Positions 1 to 10,768 of a stretch of DNA of 64,000 bases are shown one piece after another (the first letter of the stretch is position 1; the number at the start of each line of letters is the position of its first letter). The translations under genes were made by a program, and so were the position numbers. Under the pieces are notes generated by a model, which saw nothing but the letters and a program-made list of their open reading frames with translations, ran no database searches and was not told the DNA's origin. This stretch comes from Casuarius casuarius (Eukaryota; Chordata; Aves; Casuariiformes; Casuariidae), in contig PTFA01000159.1 of NCBI GenBank assembly GCA_003342895.1, positions 124,001-188,000 on the forward strand, read 5' to 3'.

Positions 1-3000
1 TTTATTAGACTTGTGTCTTTTTGCTTTCCTGGATTTGAGCATGGTGAAGATGGACTTTCAGAATGAACAGAGTTAAGAGCTGTGGCTCTGCTTTCTAGCT
101 GACACAGGATAAATGACTCCCCAAATTCTTGAACTTTCAATTTTTGAGATCTCCAGTCTTGTGGCTCCCTGAGGCTTACAGCTCACCCATTCGTGGATAT
201 ATGTTAAGAGAAGGAAAAAGACACACGGCAATAGGTCAAAAATAACTCACTCTTCATTTGGGTAGCCATTCTTTCTCTCTTTAGGTATAAATATACACAT
301 ATACCTCTGCATATATTTATGATTGTTTTAGGATATGCTTCATTTCTTCTCCCGTACTGAGATTTCTTCCAGAATTGGCTCTTTTCAAGATCCCAGATCC
401 TAGGCTCTACCTGCACAGGTCAGATTTCTCCTCTGAATGTGGAATTAGCAGTTTCTGCTCCTGTCTGCCTCTGTTCCGTCTCCTCTCCAAATCCTATGCC
501 TACATTTCTCCTGTGATACCTAACTTCCAAGTCTCTGTCTTAGATGCTCAAGCTCTGTTTTTTTTAATACAAATTATTATAAACAGGTCTCTTCAGTTTC
601 TGAGGAAATACTATATCTTCTGGCTCCAGCATCTTGTAGGAAACTTGGTGAAATTAATTCGCCTTGCTTCAGCCAACTTATTTTCTAAAAATCTACTCAT
701 TTTAATGGGTAATCACAAAGATTTAATCATTCTTTAGTGTCCGGGATCTGATAGAGCTTTTATTGGCAATGGATTCCACATTCACAGAAGTATTTGATGA
801 TACAGATATTTAATTAAATCAACTATAATTCATACATTGTATGTAGCCAAATTTCCCAAATAATCACAAGGTCTGAGGAACAGATGACAAGTTTTTCATG
901 TATAGTTAGGGCTATTGCTGTTTTGTGAGTCTGAAATCTCATCAACATAATCAATTAGGCAATTCTGTGTAATACAGATGCCCCAGTTCATACCTTCTGT
1001 GAAAACAATCAGGCTGCCTGCCTAACTTAATTTTATGTTTAGCCAATCTTTTATTAAATGGATTTTATTTAGCACCCTTCCAGGCTGAGTGCTGGCATAG
1101 GCCTTTCAGGATATGCCAAGAAAAACATTATTTCTAATAGTGGAGCTAATATGTTATACCTGCTCCTTTCCTTCTTCCTCCTCAGCCCTCCCCCAAAGCA
1201 GGAATCAAAAGGCCCTTTCATAAATCTCAAAAAACAATATTGTATTAAAATCTTACAAAGAATTAAAAAAACCTATGGATATCAAAAGTGTCTTTATTTT
1301 TAGAAATACCTGCTCGTCATCAGGTTGCAAAGCCGATACTTATTTTTCTTATGAGAAAATAATTTTAATTCATGTTGCTCCTGTGACCATCTTTTTCTCT
1401 TTGATAGAGTCATAGGCAGCATAAAAGTACATCTAGTAAAAAGTATTGTAGGTGTGAGCCTTCATTCAGTATTATTTTCTTGATGGAAATAAGTTTTGAT
1501 TTTCTTACATTAGCTACGAGAATATGTGACCTTAAGTGGTTGCTGAGGAGGTACAAGAGGAAAACATGCCAGCTCTCTGTAGATGCCTAACAAATGAAAG
1601 ACAGAAATATGAGACGGCATATAAAGAAACAGCACTTCAGCAACACGACTGCAGTGATCAGAAAGCCTTCTTGCTTCTGGAAAGCAGGCATCAGGTGTCC
1701 AAAGCCGAGAATCCCCAGACTGATGCATGTGGAATTGGAGGACAGTCTTTAGTCTGGTACCATAAAGAAAAGGAATAAGCTTGCAAATAATCTGTGTAAA
1801 ATCTCCTGTACAAAAACCTGGGCAATATAAAAACAAGATAGTGAATTCATCCTTCTGAGGAAAATAGAAGTGATTTCAGTGTTACATTCGAGAGCATAAC
1901 CCAATCAAGAAATACTGATATTCTATAGCCATTTTCATTCTTAACTCTTCTTCAGTTCCCCTATTTCCACTTGTTAGAGAACTCTCTATATCGGGTGCTT
2001 TTAATTGTCACTTTAATATGAGTATTTTTATTATGAATTGCTGGCTCTTATTTTTCTTGTTGCTTTGAGGAATTTGAAGTTGAAGTGTTTCTGCTTGGTG
2101 TGAAGTTCAATGCAGCCTGCTTTCATATCACAGCTGGGAGTCGGGAGGTGGATTCTTTCTTCTGAGCAATACAGAACTGTTTTGTTTTGTTCCTTGGAGG
2201 GGATATTGCAGGCTATGGAGAGAGCTATTGAGAAAGAGAAAGGCAACCACAGGCATAAAAAAAGGAAAAGGGAGAAAGAGGCAGCTGTAAATGCAATGTT
2301 ATTGAATGACACAGGAATATTCTGAGAACAGTCTAGTTCTAATGTAACAGTAGGGCTGATAGAGAAAGATTCAGAAGTCAGTTATTTTAAGATTTTGAAA
2401 ATGCCGTAAGCAATTTTACTTTAATTTGCTCTGGTGTGTGTGTAGATACACACATATACACAGAGCAGCAATAAAACTGGACTAGCCCTTGTTTTGGTGT
2501 GTCATTTAATCTAGTTCCTGGATGTCAAGGGAACACAGTATAAAATGGGTTTTTGGCTTCCAGAACAAAGATAGCATAGTTCTCTTCTATCAGCAAAAAA
2601 AGACGTATAAATGACAACCCCTTAGGCCCTTCTTCAGGGCTAAAAGGAAAAACAGAAAATACCCTTTTTTTCCTGTAGATAGTAATTAGTGTATCTGGTC
2701 CCTTTTCAGTTGGGTCCAATTTAGGAGGCTAGTGGCTCCATGGCCGTTCTTCAGCACTCGGAGTTGGCAGCTCTTTTATCCTTGAAAGAATAAAGGTTCA
2801 TTCCTTCTCTCCTGGAAGCTCTGGCTGAATCCTGGCTTTGTTTTTTATAGCCTGCTTTCTAGGCATCTCAAATAGTTTTCCTGAAGGACTGGAAAATAGA
2901 ATGCACTCCACAAATAACACACATCTAACATCATCCTTTTCTCTATTGCTTAGAATCACTATATCTCTATGTGAATTGTGGCAGTGATACTACACTAGAG

Positions 3001-6000
3001 AGACTGATTTGATGCATCTCTGGCATTTCATTCTCATTTTCTTTAACTGGGGACGGTTGCAAACATTGTTCCATTTTCATTAAAAATACTTTTAATGTCC
3101 TAGGGAGTGGGTGCAGTGCAAAGCTGCAGATCTGTTTGTCTTCAGAAAAGTTGATCTGAAAGCCGTCTGAATCCAGTAGGAAATGTCAGTGAGCTTTGCA
3201 CTTTTTTCAGACTCTTTCAAAGGTATTTTTTTGTACTGGCACCTTTTAGGGTTTTGTATTATAATATCAGTAATGAGGCTGGACTCTAGTAATACAGACC
3301 AAGCATATGCTGAAGGGAGGTGAGTTTGTGGAGGCGTATCTTCACTACGCATTGCACTGTATGAGCTGCTGTCAGCCTTAGAAGTGGTGTGACACTTCAT
3401 GTAGACCAATTAGACTTGCTGGGGACTAGTGAAGTGCTTTTAGGATCTCCAAGACTCTCCCTGCATATAAAGAATAAGAGGGTATTTTTGGCTAGAAATT
3501 TAATTCCACAATAGAAAGATTGTACTAACTTAAACGGCAATGTTTCTAGTAGGAATGACATTATTGAATACCCTAGTTTTTGAGTAATTTCTTACTGAAA
3601 ATCTTTACTCGAATGAATTAATAAGAAAAGTGAGATATTAAAACTTGCTATGGGTAGAGAGAAATTGAGGACCAGTGCAGCCAGGAGAGAGAGATTTACT
3701 GAAAATAATTGGAAAATGGAACCTGTCATAGTCAAAACACAAATGTTGAGGTAAGGAGCTGGAGAAGAGACAGACAAGTCTGTGTTGCATTTTTGTCAGG
3801 GCTTGGTGGTTCTGTGAAGCTACTGAGCTGTCAGACTAAGGGCTGTCCTACGTTAGGAACTTGGTCATACCCACTGAATGGATATTATGCAAAGCATCCA
3901 GAAGTAATACTGTGCAAAACAAAATACTGAGGAACGCATTGGCCAAAACTCACTAGGAAAGGACATGTGTGTGCTTTACTTTTACGTTTTCTAGCAATTC
4001 CTCCTGATCAAACAAACCCTATCCAAAGACTATAGCCAAATGAATGTTAACTGTCTAAAGTTAGTTTTCTTGTCCCTGCGTAATCACACACTGGGATAGT
4101 GAGAATGTTTTCAGAGTTGCTGGACACCCAGAGCATCTACTGGCATCAGCAACGTTGTCTGGTTGTCTTCGTTTCTGAAAGGCAGGCTATTTCTGTTTAG
4201 ATACCTAAAACACTCAAAAACTTGAAAGAGTATTCAAAGAACTAAAGAACAACTATGTACATGCAGATTACTAAACCAATGGAATAGAAATACTCAGTTT
4301 ACATAGGGGGAAGAGTCATGACTTCAGAATAAAAACTGCCTAAGCCCTCTTTTCCGCCTGCTACTGTATCTCCATAGTCCTGTCACTATTTCCCCTGCTT
4401 GTTCCACTGTCTGACCTCAACTCCCCAAACCAATGCCCCCCACAACTCCATACCTCCTTGCTTTCCACAGCTGCTTACTGTACTTTCCGCCTCTCAAACC
4501 CCTGATTTCTAGCCCACACGATGATAGGCAAAGCATTGAAAGTCAGTTCACTGTAACTACTATTGGTTGGTTGGTGTGTGATAACTTGTGTAGAGGACAG
4601 GATTCAGTCACATGTCAGTGAGGTTTGGTCCCTTGTGACAACCCCTTCCGCCCACCCTGGTGCCCTGACATGAGCTTTAATCTACCTGCTCCCAAACATG
4701 CTTTGGGTGAGAAGGTTCACCAGTCAGCTGACCATGCCTGGCTGGGAAGGTGGGACCCACGGCACCTAGTAAGAGGCTGGTGGCACGGTCATGCTGTGTC
4801 CTCAGTTTGTCTTGTTCATCAAGGGCATTTGAATAGTGGTACAAATTCAGATGCTGTGGTCTGATGCTGTGTGTGGAATGCATTTCAAGTCATACATTTT
4901 TTGATGAGGGTCCTGCTATTTTTAGAGTGGTTTGGTAGTTCTGTAGAAACTCAGTATCTGTTCAGTGTCTCTTCTGGTAGATTGCCTATGAGGCATACAT
5001 AAACACATTCAAGGGTTGACTGGTTCTCTAACTTAAAGTCTGTCTTCTCATGTTGACTGTTGTTAAACGTATGAGGAGGTTAGGGTTAATTCAGAAAACG
5101 CTGATCATTTCAGAACTGGCAAATCATTTTAATTTATGAAAGATATGGTAACCCTATTAATCATTTAACACTGTCAGAATCTGAACATTTTTTGGAATAT
5201 ATTGAGCTTTTACCTTTTTAGAAAACAGAGCTCTCTTGTGCTATAGTTTTGATAAGCCTAAAATGCTATCCTGAGTTAACAATCCAGAGAATAATGCATA
5301 TATGGCTTGCAAAGGCTCATAAACTCCTTAGCTAATTTAGTGGGAGGTTCTATCCTCCAACCTTATTAACAATAAAATATTTTAAATAAACTCCAAGAAA
5401 ACAGTTGCAAGGTTTTTCCTGCTAGTCCTTATGGCTGCTGTCACACTGCTACTACTAGAGTAATGGCATTTTAATGATAATATATATGTATGTTTATAGT
5501 AGTCAGATGCTTTATTGTACAAACACAATTATACATGCCTTTCACTACAGAGGTCACAATTGCTAAGGCAACATTTGCCAGCTGTTACACTCTAGTGGTG
5601 TCTGTGAAACTGCACATTTTCCCAACAATAAGAGCTGACTAGAAAACAGAAGTGCAGGTGCTTGTACATAAGGCAGAAATCGCCATTGTTACCACAAACA
5701 ACAGCATTGCCACTGTGGCAAGGTTATTTACGGTCAGTGGCAGGATAGAGACCTACATCCTTCTAGTGGCTTCTGGCTGCCACTTTAATGAGACCCACTT
5801 CTGTGGTATTTGAATGCGATACCTCACCTCAGAGGAAACTGAGAATGACAGGGACCACCTTCTGGGAGATGCCTTTCTCGCTGGCTGTAGATAGCTAGCT
5901 TAGAGTAGAAGCCTAACTTCTAGGTAGCCACATTTAAATTTAACCCCACCTTTAAGAATTATGCAAGGATGTAATCTTCGATCTACTGAATTTTGGAGTA

Positions 6001-6116
6001 GCTGAAGACGCACGCTTCTTTCCAGAAGACAGCTTTTTTGTTGTTTTTCTTTATTTTAATTTATTTGCTCTTTGAGTCCAGACTTGGGAATGTGTTGGTT
6101 AGCGTGATTGATTGAA
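1..6116. other. Unassigned non-coding stretch
   Basis: AT-rich sequence with no gene I can recognise. The longest open frames are 375-737 on the plus strand (120 codons) and 1510-1836 on the minus strand (108 codons). Neither shows a known domain, and the second overlaps a plus-strand frame (1536-1778), as expected for chance frames. A somewhat more GC-rich island at about 4620-4870 is open on both strands (4625-4864 plus, 4677-4883 minus) but matches nothing I know. No transposon signature was recognised, although very old copies could be beyond recognition by eye. Confidence 0.5.
2433..2463. repeat. Short TG/CA alternating repeat
   Basis: A TG run is followed within a few bases by CA/TA dinucleotides, giving a short alternating purine-pyrimidine tract that can fold back on itself. 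It is too short and impure to be a strong microsatellite. Confidence 0.6.
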
Positions 6117-6842
6117 CTGTAGAGTAATAGAATAATTCATGTTGGAAAGGACCTCAGGAAGTCTCTAGTCCAACCTCCAGCTCAGAGAAAGATCAGACCA
6201 AGTTACTCAGGTCTTTATACGGTTGGGTCTTAAAAATCTCCAAGGATGGAGACTGCACAATCTCTCTGGGCAACCTCTGCCACTTCTTGACTGTCCTCAA
6301 GGTGAATAAATTTTTCTTTATATACTGTTTCAATATATGCCTATATATGCCATGCACTGCTACCAAGAGCCTGGCTCTGTGGTCTCAGTAATCTCCTCGT
6401 AGGTACTGGCATGCTGCTGCTAGATTCCAGCCCCCCTTGCCAAGCCATCTCTTCTCCAGGCTGAGCAAGCCCAGTTCCTTCAGCCTCTGACTTGTATTGG
6501 GAGCCCCAGGCAGAGTACGACCCATGAACCATCACTGCTCTCTGAGCCTGCTGTCCAGCTCAATTCCATCCATCTGGTGTCTGCCCATGGAGACTGTAAC
6601 GTCTGAAGGTGGATCTGTAAATGTTACGGGTGACAGTTCTGAAAGCCTTGCTAAAGTAGAGGTAACTGACATCCACCACTCTCCTCTTGCCCCCAAAACC
6701 ATTCATTTAACCCAAGAAGGGCAATCAAGTTGGTCAGGCATAATTTGCTTTGGTAAATCTATGCTAGCTGTTCTCAGTCGCCTTGTCCTTCATGTGCCCA
6801 GAAATATGTTCCAAGAGAACTTGCTCCAGTAACCCTCTCCAT
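6117..6842 (-). mobile_element. CR1 LINE fragment, 5'-truncated and internally deleted
   Basis: Non-LTR retrotransposon of the CR1 family, inserted in antisense. The 3' end lies at the left edge: from about 6117 it reads as the reverse complement of the avian CR1 terminus, then passes through the typical 3' block (AAATCTCCAAGGATGGAGA at about 6233-6251, CTCTGGGCAACCT at about 6265-6277). Further right, on the minus strand, positions 6641-6662 encode YLYFSKAF. This corresponds to the reverse transcriptase motif YLDFSKAF, with the catalytic Asp changed to Tyr. A piece resembling the region between RT blocks A and B follows at about 6545-6575, and the sequence then jumps to the 3' terminal part near 6490-6540, so most of the RT and the end of ORF2 are missing. 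Stops and frameshifts make it inactive. Open frames at 6341-6535 and 6497-6832 are shadows of this element. The antisense layout and the family are seen clearly; the subfamily is not assigned. Confidence 0.93.
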
Positions 6843-9350
6843 GTATATTTACTTTAGTTTATTCAGGTTAGGTATGGGTATTTTTCTGAACCTGTAGGTA
6901 CTGAACTTAGTGCATTTACTTAGAGAACCCAGGCTTCTTTATATTCTTTATCAGTCATGAAGATGGCACTCAGTCCTTCATAAAAGTGAAATCAAATCTG
7001 TTATTGAATGTTATTAATCCACATTGATTTGGCTTAGCAACTGGTGACATTTTTATTTTCAAATTCTGTTGAATAGTTAAAGTGAGACATTTTTGATGCA
7101 TTTTTGCTTGTAAATCAGACAGTTCAGCCCAGCAGGAAAAAATCATTACTTTTAAAGTCTCAGATTTGATCAATACCATGTTCATTGGGGTACCATTTTA
7201 TTTTACATTTTACACTGCCCTTGTGCGTAGGAAGTAAAAACTGTATCTTCTACTAAGAAAATTGAATATATTTTGGGTTCAGCTCATGCGCCTGTGGTGT
7301 TGAAAGCACTTGTATGTTTTTATTATACATCTCATATACTATGTTCAGTAGTTCACACTCAGTCTGAACTTCTGAAATTTGAAGTAGAGGTGTAACATTT
7401 TCATATGAATAAATCCTTTATAGTATCTTCTTAATATGATACATTAACTTGAATCACATTAAAGAAAAATCCCACCTCCAGATTCCTGTTATTTTTGTGG
7501 ATTTTGCAGACTTCAGACTGTCCTTGGGATCTGTACTGTATCATCAGGGCCTCCTGCAGACCAAGGTTCCTGTAGCCCATCAGCAGCAGAAATATAGGGG
7601 AGTGTGGGTTTGCCAAACCAGCTGCCCAAATCTAGTGTACTTACAGATGTGCTAGGTCCCTGATTCCTCCCTCACCCTGTACTTTGCGATTCCTCCTGTC
7701 TTCTCAACATAGGCTAAAACATACAACTTATTTCTAAACATGTCTGCCCCATTGTCAGAAGCTATAGTTTCCCGCTTTATGCTTTTAGTTACCGCTAAGT
7801 TGTTAGAGGCCTTGCACTGTCACACAACTGTTTGTAGACATTTGAATAGCATGGAAATTGAAACCTAATGACTTAGCACGTTAATGAAGTTCTTGTATAT
7901 GAGATAAGAGAGAGAGAACTTCTAAATTGCTTCGGTGCCTGTATTATTGGGCAGCTATAACAAAAAATAGTGATGCTGGGTGCTGGCTGCTGTTTCCTAT
8001 TACCCAGTCACCAGTCTCTGTCCACAAGCACTCACAATGAAGCTTTACGTGTGTGTTCATTCTTTCAATAGTAACTTAATTTTTGGCAGGTTATTTTGTC
8101 TAATCTAAATTCAGAACATGTATGTCCTTGATGACTACTGCTTAGACAGGAAGTGGCAATAACAAGCAACTGAGGAGGCAGATAGGAACTGAATCTCTGT
8201 TATCGCAGTCATTATCACAAGATGGCTATACTGCATATTTTCAGTACAGAGACTCTGATGGAAGCTGCTAAACTTCAATCATACTTTTTGTGTCTGTACT
8301 GAAAACAGATTTGTCCTGTCTTCTCAAGCACTTAATCCAACATCCATGTCAATTTAAGATACCCATTGGCAAAAAATCATCATCAAGTAGTCGCTATGTG
8401 ATTTGCATAGGGTTTTAATCTGCTTGTTTAGTCTACAGACTCAGGAAGGAGTTGATACGTTTAATACAGATTCTACTATACTGAATCTGCTACTATGCAA
8501 CTAGAAAGAAAAAAGTGGAAAAAACAAAGAGGAAAAAATATATACAAGGAAGTAGTTCCTTGGTACTTTGGAAGGAATATTGACTGAATGTCAAGGTGGA
8601 ATACCTCTGGTCCAGCACGATTTTATCTCTGATTTAAATCTATCTCTTTGTAAATTTAGTTTCTTATTATAAAACTAGTAAATTAGTATTTTAGTCTCTC
8701 AGTAAGGTATGTTCTTGGCTAAAAGTGGCTAAAAGTCCATAATTCTGCCACAATTAAGGATATATTTTGTAAAAACTCAAAAAAGCTGTCTGGATTAATG
8801 GGAAATTGGCATAAATATGCAGGTCACTAAAAGGGGTCATGTAAAGTCTTGGGATGATTTGCTGGAACCAGTGCAGTGACTGCTACAGAAAAATAATGAA
8901 AACATAATGATATATCAGTGATTGTTATCTGATTGTTGTTATTGATGATTACTTGACTTACTGACATTTTAAACCTTTTTCAGTGGAGTGTGTGACATGT
9001 AGAAATCAGGAGGACTGTGGTCCTTCTATCTGTCTGTGATACCACTGATAATCATAGACAAAGTGGGAATAGGAGTGCATCATGAAGAGGTCTTTAATAA
9101 ATCTAAGGACATCTGTGATACCCATGTTTCTAGCCTAATATGACCGAAGTGTGAAATCTTTGAGCAGGACATACTGACAAGGAGAGTATACACATTTTAG
9201 GATGATTAAGGTCATAAACTTGAGACAGAATAAATCTTAAGATCTGGCTGCATGTGCAGTTATGTTCGAACAGCCATATACACAGCTCAAAAAACTGATG
9301 TCTGTTTATATGTTTCTAGGTACGTACTGATGCAAAAAGTGAAATTTCAG
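6843..9350. other. Unassigned non-coding stretch
   Basis: About 2.5 kb between the CR1 fragment and the telomere-like array. No gene or transposon was recognised. Open frames at 6970-7185, 7431-7616 and 7449-7655 are 60-71 codons; the last two overlap on opposite strands and have no domain. A 10-bp direct duplication (TGGCTAAAAG twice) sits near 8716-8735. The sequence stays ordinary up to 9344, and the hexamer register of the array begins at 9351 without a visible duplicated target site. Confidence 0.5.
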
Positions 9351-9390
9351 CTAGGGTTCTGGTTCGAGTTGGGGTTGGGTTTAGGAGACA
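9351..9390 (+). repeat. Degenerate telomere-like lead-in block
   Basis: Forty bases in perfect six-base register with the first core: CTAGGG, TTCTGG, TTCGAG, TTGGGG, TTGGGT, TTAGGA, then GACA. This is the layout of a five-hexamer spacer, but more decayed than the internal ones, as expected at the edge of an array where homogenisation is weakest. Confidence 0.85.
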
Positions 9391-9581
9391 GAGAAATGCT
9401 TGAGCGGCAAGAGGAGTGGGGTTGCAAAAGGCATGCCAAAGGAGATGTGAAGCTGCACCAAGATCCCTCCCACGACCACTTTTTCTTCTCAGGCACCATG
9501 GCTGTGCTGGGCTGCAGGTGTGGGTATGTCACAGATTAGGGCTAGGGCTAGGGCTAGGGCTAGGGTTAGGGCTCGGAGATA
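9391..9581 (+). repeat. Array unit 1 (191 bp)
   Basis: Core 9391-9535, hexamer block 9536-9571 with TTAGGG, four CTAGGG and TTAGGG, then CTCGGA. Its core ends with the TATGTCACAGA variant shared with units 2 and 7. It has the CACGACCAC variant in the middle, and TTCTTCTCAG just before the ATG. Confidence 0.93.
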
Positions 9582-9772
9582 GAGAAATGCTTGAGCGGCA
9601 AGAGGAGTGGGGTTGCAAAAGGCATGCCAAAGGAGATGTGAGCCTGCACCAAGATCCCTCCCACGACCACTTTTTCTTCTGGGCCACTATGGTGGTGGTG
9701 GGCTGCAGGTGTGGGTATGTCACAGATTAGGCCTAGGGCTAGGGCTAGGGTTCGGGTTCGGGTTTGGAGATA
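9582..9772 (+). repeat. Array unit 2 (191 bp)
   Basis: Core 9582-9726, hexamer block 9727-9762 (TTAGGC, three CTAGGG, two TTCGGG), then TTTGGA. The GAGCCTGCACC variant is shared only with unit 6. The spacer beginning TTAGGC and containing TTCGGG is shared only with unit 7. Confidence 0.93.
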
Positions 9773-9950
9773 GAGAATGCTTGAGCAGCAAGAGGAGTGG
9801 GGTTGCAAAAGGCATGCCAAAGGAGACGTGATGCTGCACCAAGATCCCTCCCATGACGACTTTTTCTTCTAGGCCACCATGGCTGTGCTGGGCTCCAGGT
9901 GTGGGCACGTCACAGATTAGGGCTAGGGTTAGGGTTAGGGCTTGGAGATA
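9773..9950 (+). repeat. Array unit 3 (178 bp)
   Basis: Core 9773-9916 is 144 bp because of one missing A near its start. This is the only core indel seen in the seven complete units. Hexamer block 9917-9940 has four hexamers (TTAGGG, CTAGGG, TTAGGG, TTAGGG), then CTTGGA. The GAGACGTGA variant is shared with unit 8. Confidence 0.93.
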
Positions 9951-10128
9951 GATAATTGCTTGCGCAGCAAGAGGAGTGGGGTTGCAAAAGGCATGCCAAA
10001 GGAGATGTGAGGCTGCACCAAGATCCCTCCCATGATGACTTTTTGTTTTGGGCCACCATGGCTGTGCTGGGCTCTGAGTGTGGCCACGCCAGAGATTAGG
10101 GCTAGGGTAGGGTTAGGGTTGTGAGATA
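9951..10128 (+). repeat. Array unit 4 (178 bp)
   Basis: Core 9951-10095 is 145 bp and starts with the divergent GATAATTGC. Hexamer block 10096-10118 has four members, the third being the five-base TAGGG, then TTGTGA. The CATGATGAC and GAGAGATTAG-type variants relate it to units 3, 5 and 6. Confidence 0.93.
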
Positions 10129-10313
10129 GTGAAATGCTTGAGCGGCAAGAGGAGTGGGTTTGTAAAAGACATGCCAAAGGAGATGTGAGGCTGCACCAAG
10201 ATCCCTCCCACGACCACTTTTTCTTCTCAGCCACAATGGGTCTCGTGGGCTCCAGGTGTGGCCACGTCAGAGATTAGAGCTAGGGTTAGGGTTAGGGTTA
10301 GGGCTCGGAGATA
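10129..10313 (+). repeat. Array unit 5 (185 bp)
   Basis: Core 10129-10273, hexamer block 10274-10303 (TTAGAG, CTAGGG, three TTAGGG), then CTCGGA. The end of this spacer is the same as the end of the unit 1 spacer. The CACGACCAC variant is shared with units 1 and 2. Confidence 0.93.
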
Positions 10314-10498
10314 GAGAAATGCTTGAGCGGCAAGAGGAGTGGGGTTGCAAAAGGCATGCCAAAGGAGATATGAGCCTGCACCAAGATCCCTCCCACAACC
10401 ACTTTTTCTGCTGGGCCACCATGGGTCTGTTGGCCTCCAGGTGCAGGCACGCCAGAGATTAGGGCTAGGGCTAGGCTTAGCGTTAGGATTAGGAGGTA
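10314..10498 (+). repeat. Array unit 6 (185 bp)
   Basis: Core 10314-10458, then a spacer of TTAGGG, CTAGGG, CTAGGC, TTAGCG and TTAGGA, closed by a terminal TTAGGA and GGTA. It is the most decayed internal spacer. The GAGCCTGCACC variant pairs it with unit 2. Confidence 0.93.
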
Positions 10499-10683
10499 GA
10501 GAAATGCATGAGCGGCAAGAGGAGTGGGGTTGCAAAAGGCATGCCAAAGGAGATGTGAGGCTGCACCAAGATCCCTCCCATGACGACTTTTTCTTTTGGG
10601 CCACCATGGCTGTGGTGGACTGCAGGTGTGGGTATGTCACAGATTAGGCCTAGGGCTAGGGTTTGGGTTCGGGTTCGGAGATA
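10499..10683 (+). repeat. Array unit 7 (185 bp)
   Basis: Core 10499-10643, hexamer block 10644-10673 (TTAGGC, two CTAGGG, TTTGGG, TTCGGG), then TTCGGA. Its core end and its spacer closely follow those of unit 2. Confidence 0.93.
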
Positions 10684-10768
10684 GAGAAATGGTTGAGCGG
10701 CAAGAGGAGTCGGGTTGCAAAAGGCATGCCAAAGGAGACGTGACGCTGCAACAAGATCCCTCCCACGA
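10684..10768 (+). repeat. Array unit 8, truncated after 85 bp
   Basis: The first 85 bases of the core, ending inside the CCCACGA block, after which the sequence becomes ordinary AT-rich DNA. The GAGACGTGA variant is shared with unit 3. The break inside a core, not at a hexamer, shows that the right edge was made by deletion or recombination. Confidence 0.9.

Larger units (their letters stand above)
9351..10768 (+). repeat. Composite tandem array: 145-bp core plus telomere-like hexamer block
   Basis: Eight head-to-tail units, seven complete and one cut short, preceded by a degenerate hexamer block. Unit starts are 9391, 9582, 9773, 9951, 10129, 10314, 10499 and 10684, giving periods 191, 191, 178, 178, 185, 185 and 185. 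Each complete unit is a core of 145 bp (144 in unit 3) ending in CAGA or GAGA, then a hexamer block, then one degenerate hexamer of form NNNGGA and a GATA-like tetranucleotide (GGTA in unit 6). The numbers of hexamers before the NNNGGA are 6, 6, 4, 4, 5, 5 and 5, with one hexamer in unit 4 shortened to five bases. This accounts exactly for the period differences. The G-rich strand is the plus strand, so the telomeric sense points to increasing coordinates. TTAGGG is the vertebrate telomere repeat, and CTAGGG is a known telomere variant. Repeated open frames on both strands (for example 10227-10640 minus) are by-products: the periods are not multiples of three and the same peptide recurs in different frames. 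Likely a subtelomeric-type satellite or interstitial telomeric sequence; the family name is unknown to me. Confidence 0.95.

Noticed and set aside
375..737. 120-codon plus-strand open frame
   Set aside because: The product is low in charged residues and ends in generic hydrophobic sequence typical of AT-rich translation. No domain.
10227..10640. 137-codon minus-strand open frame, the longest in the window, and similar repeated frames across 9252-10934
   Set aside because: It lies in the tandem array. Unit periods are not multiples of three, the same peptides recur in different frames and on both strands, and there is no domain.
9351..10768. CRISPR-like or transposon interpretation of the regular repeats
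   Set aside because: The units are head-to-tail with conserved cores and telomeric hexamer spacers in vertebrate-type DNA. There are no unique spacers, no inverted ends and no coding capacity.
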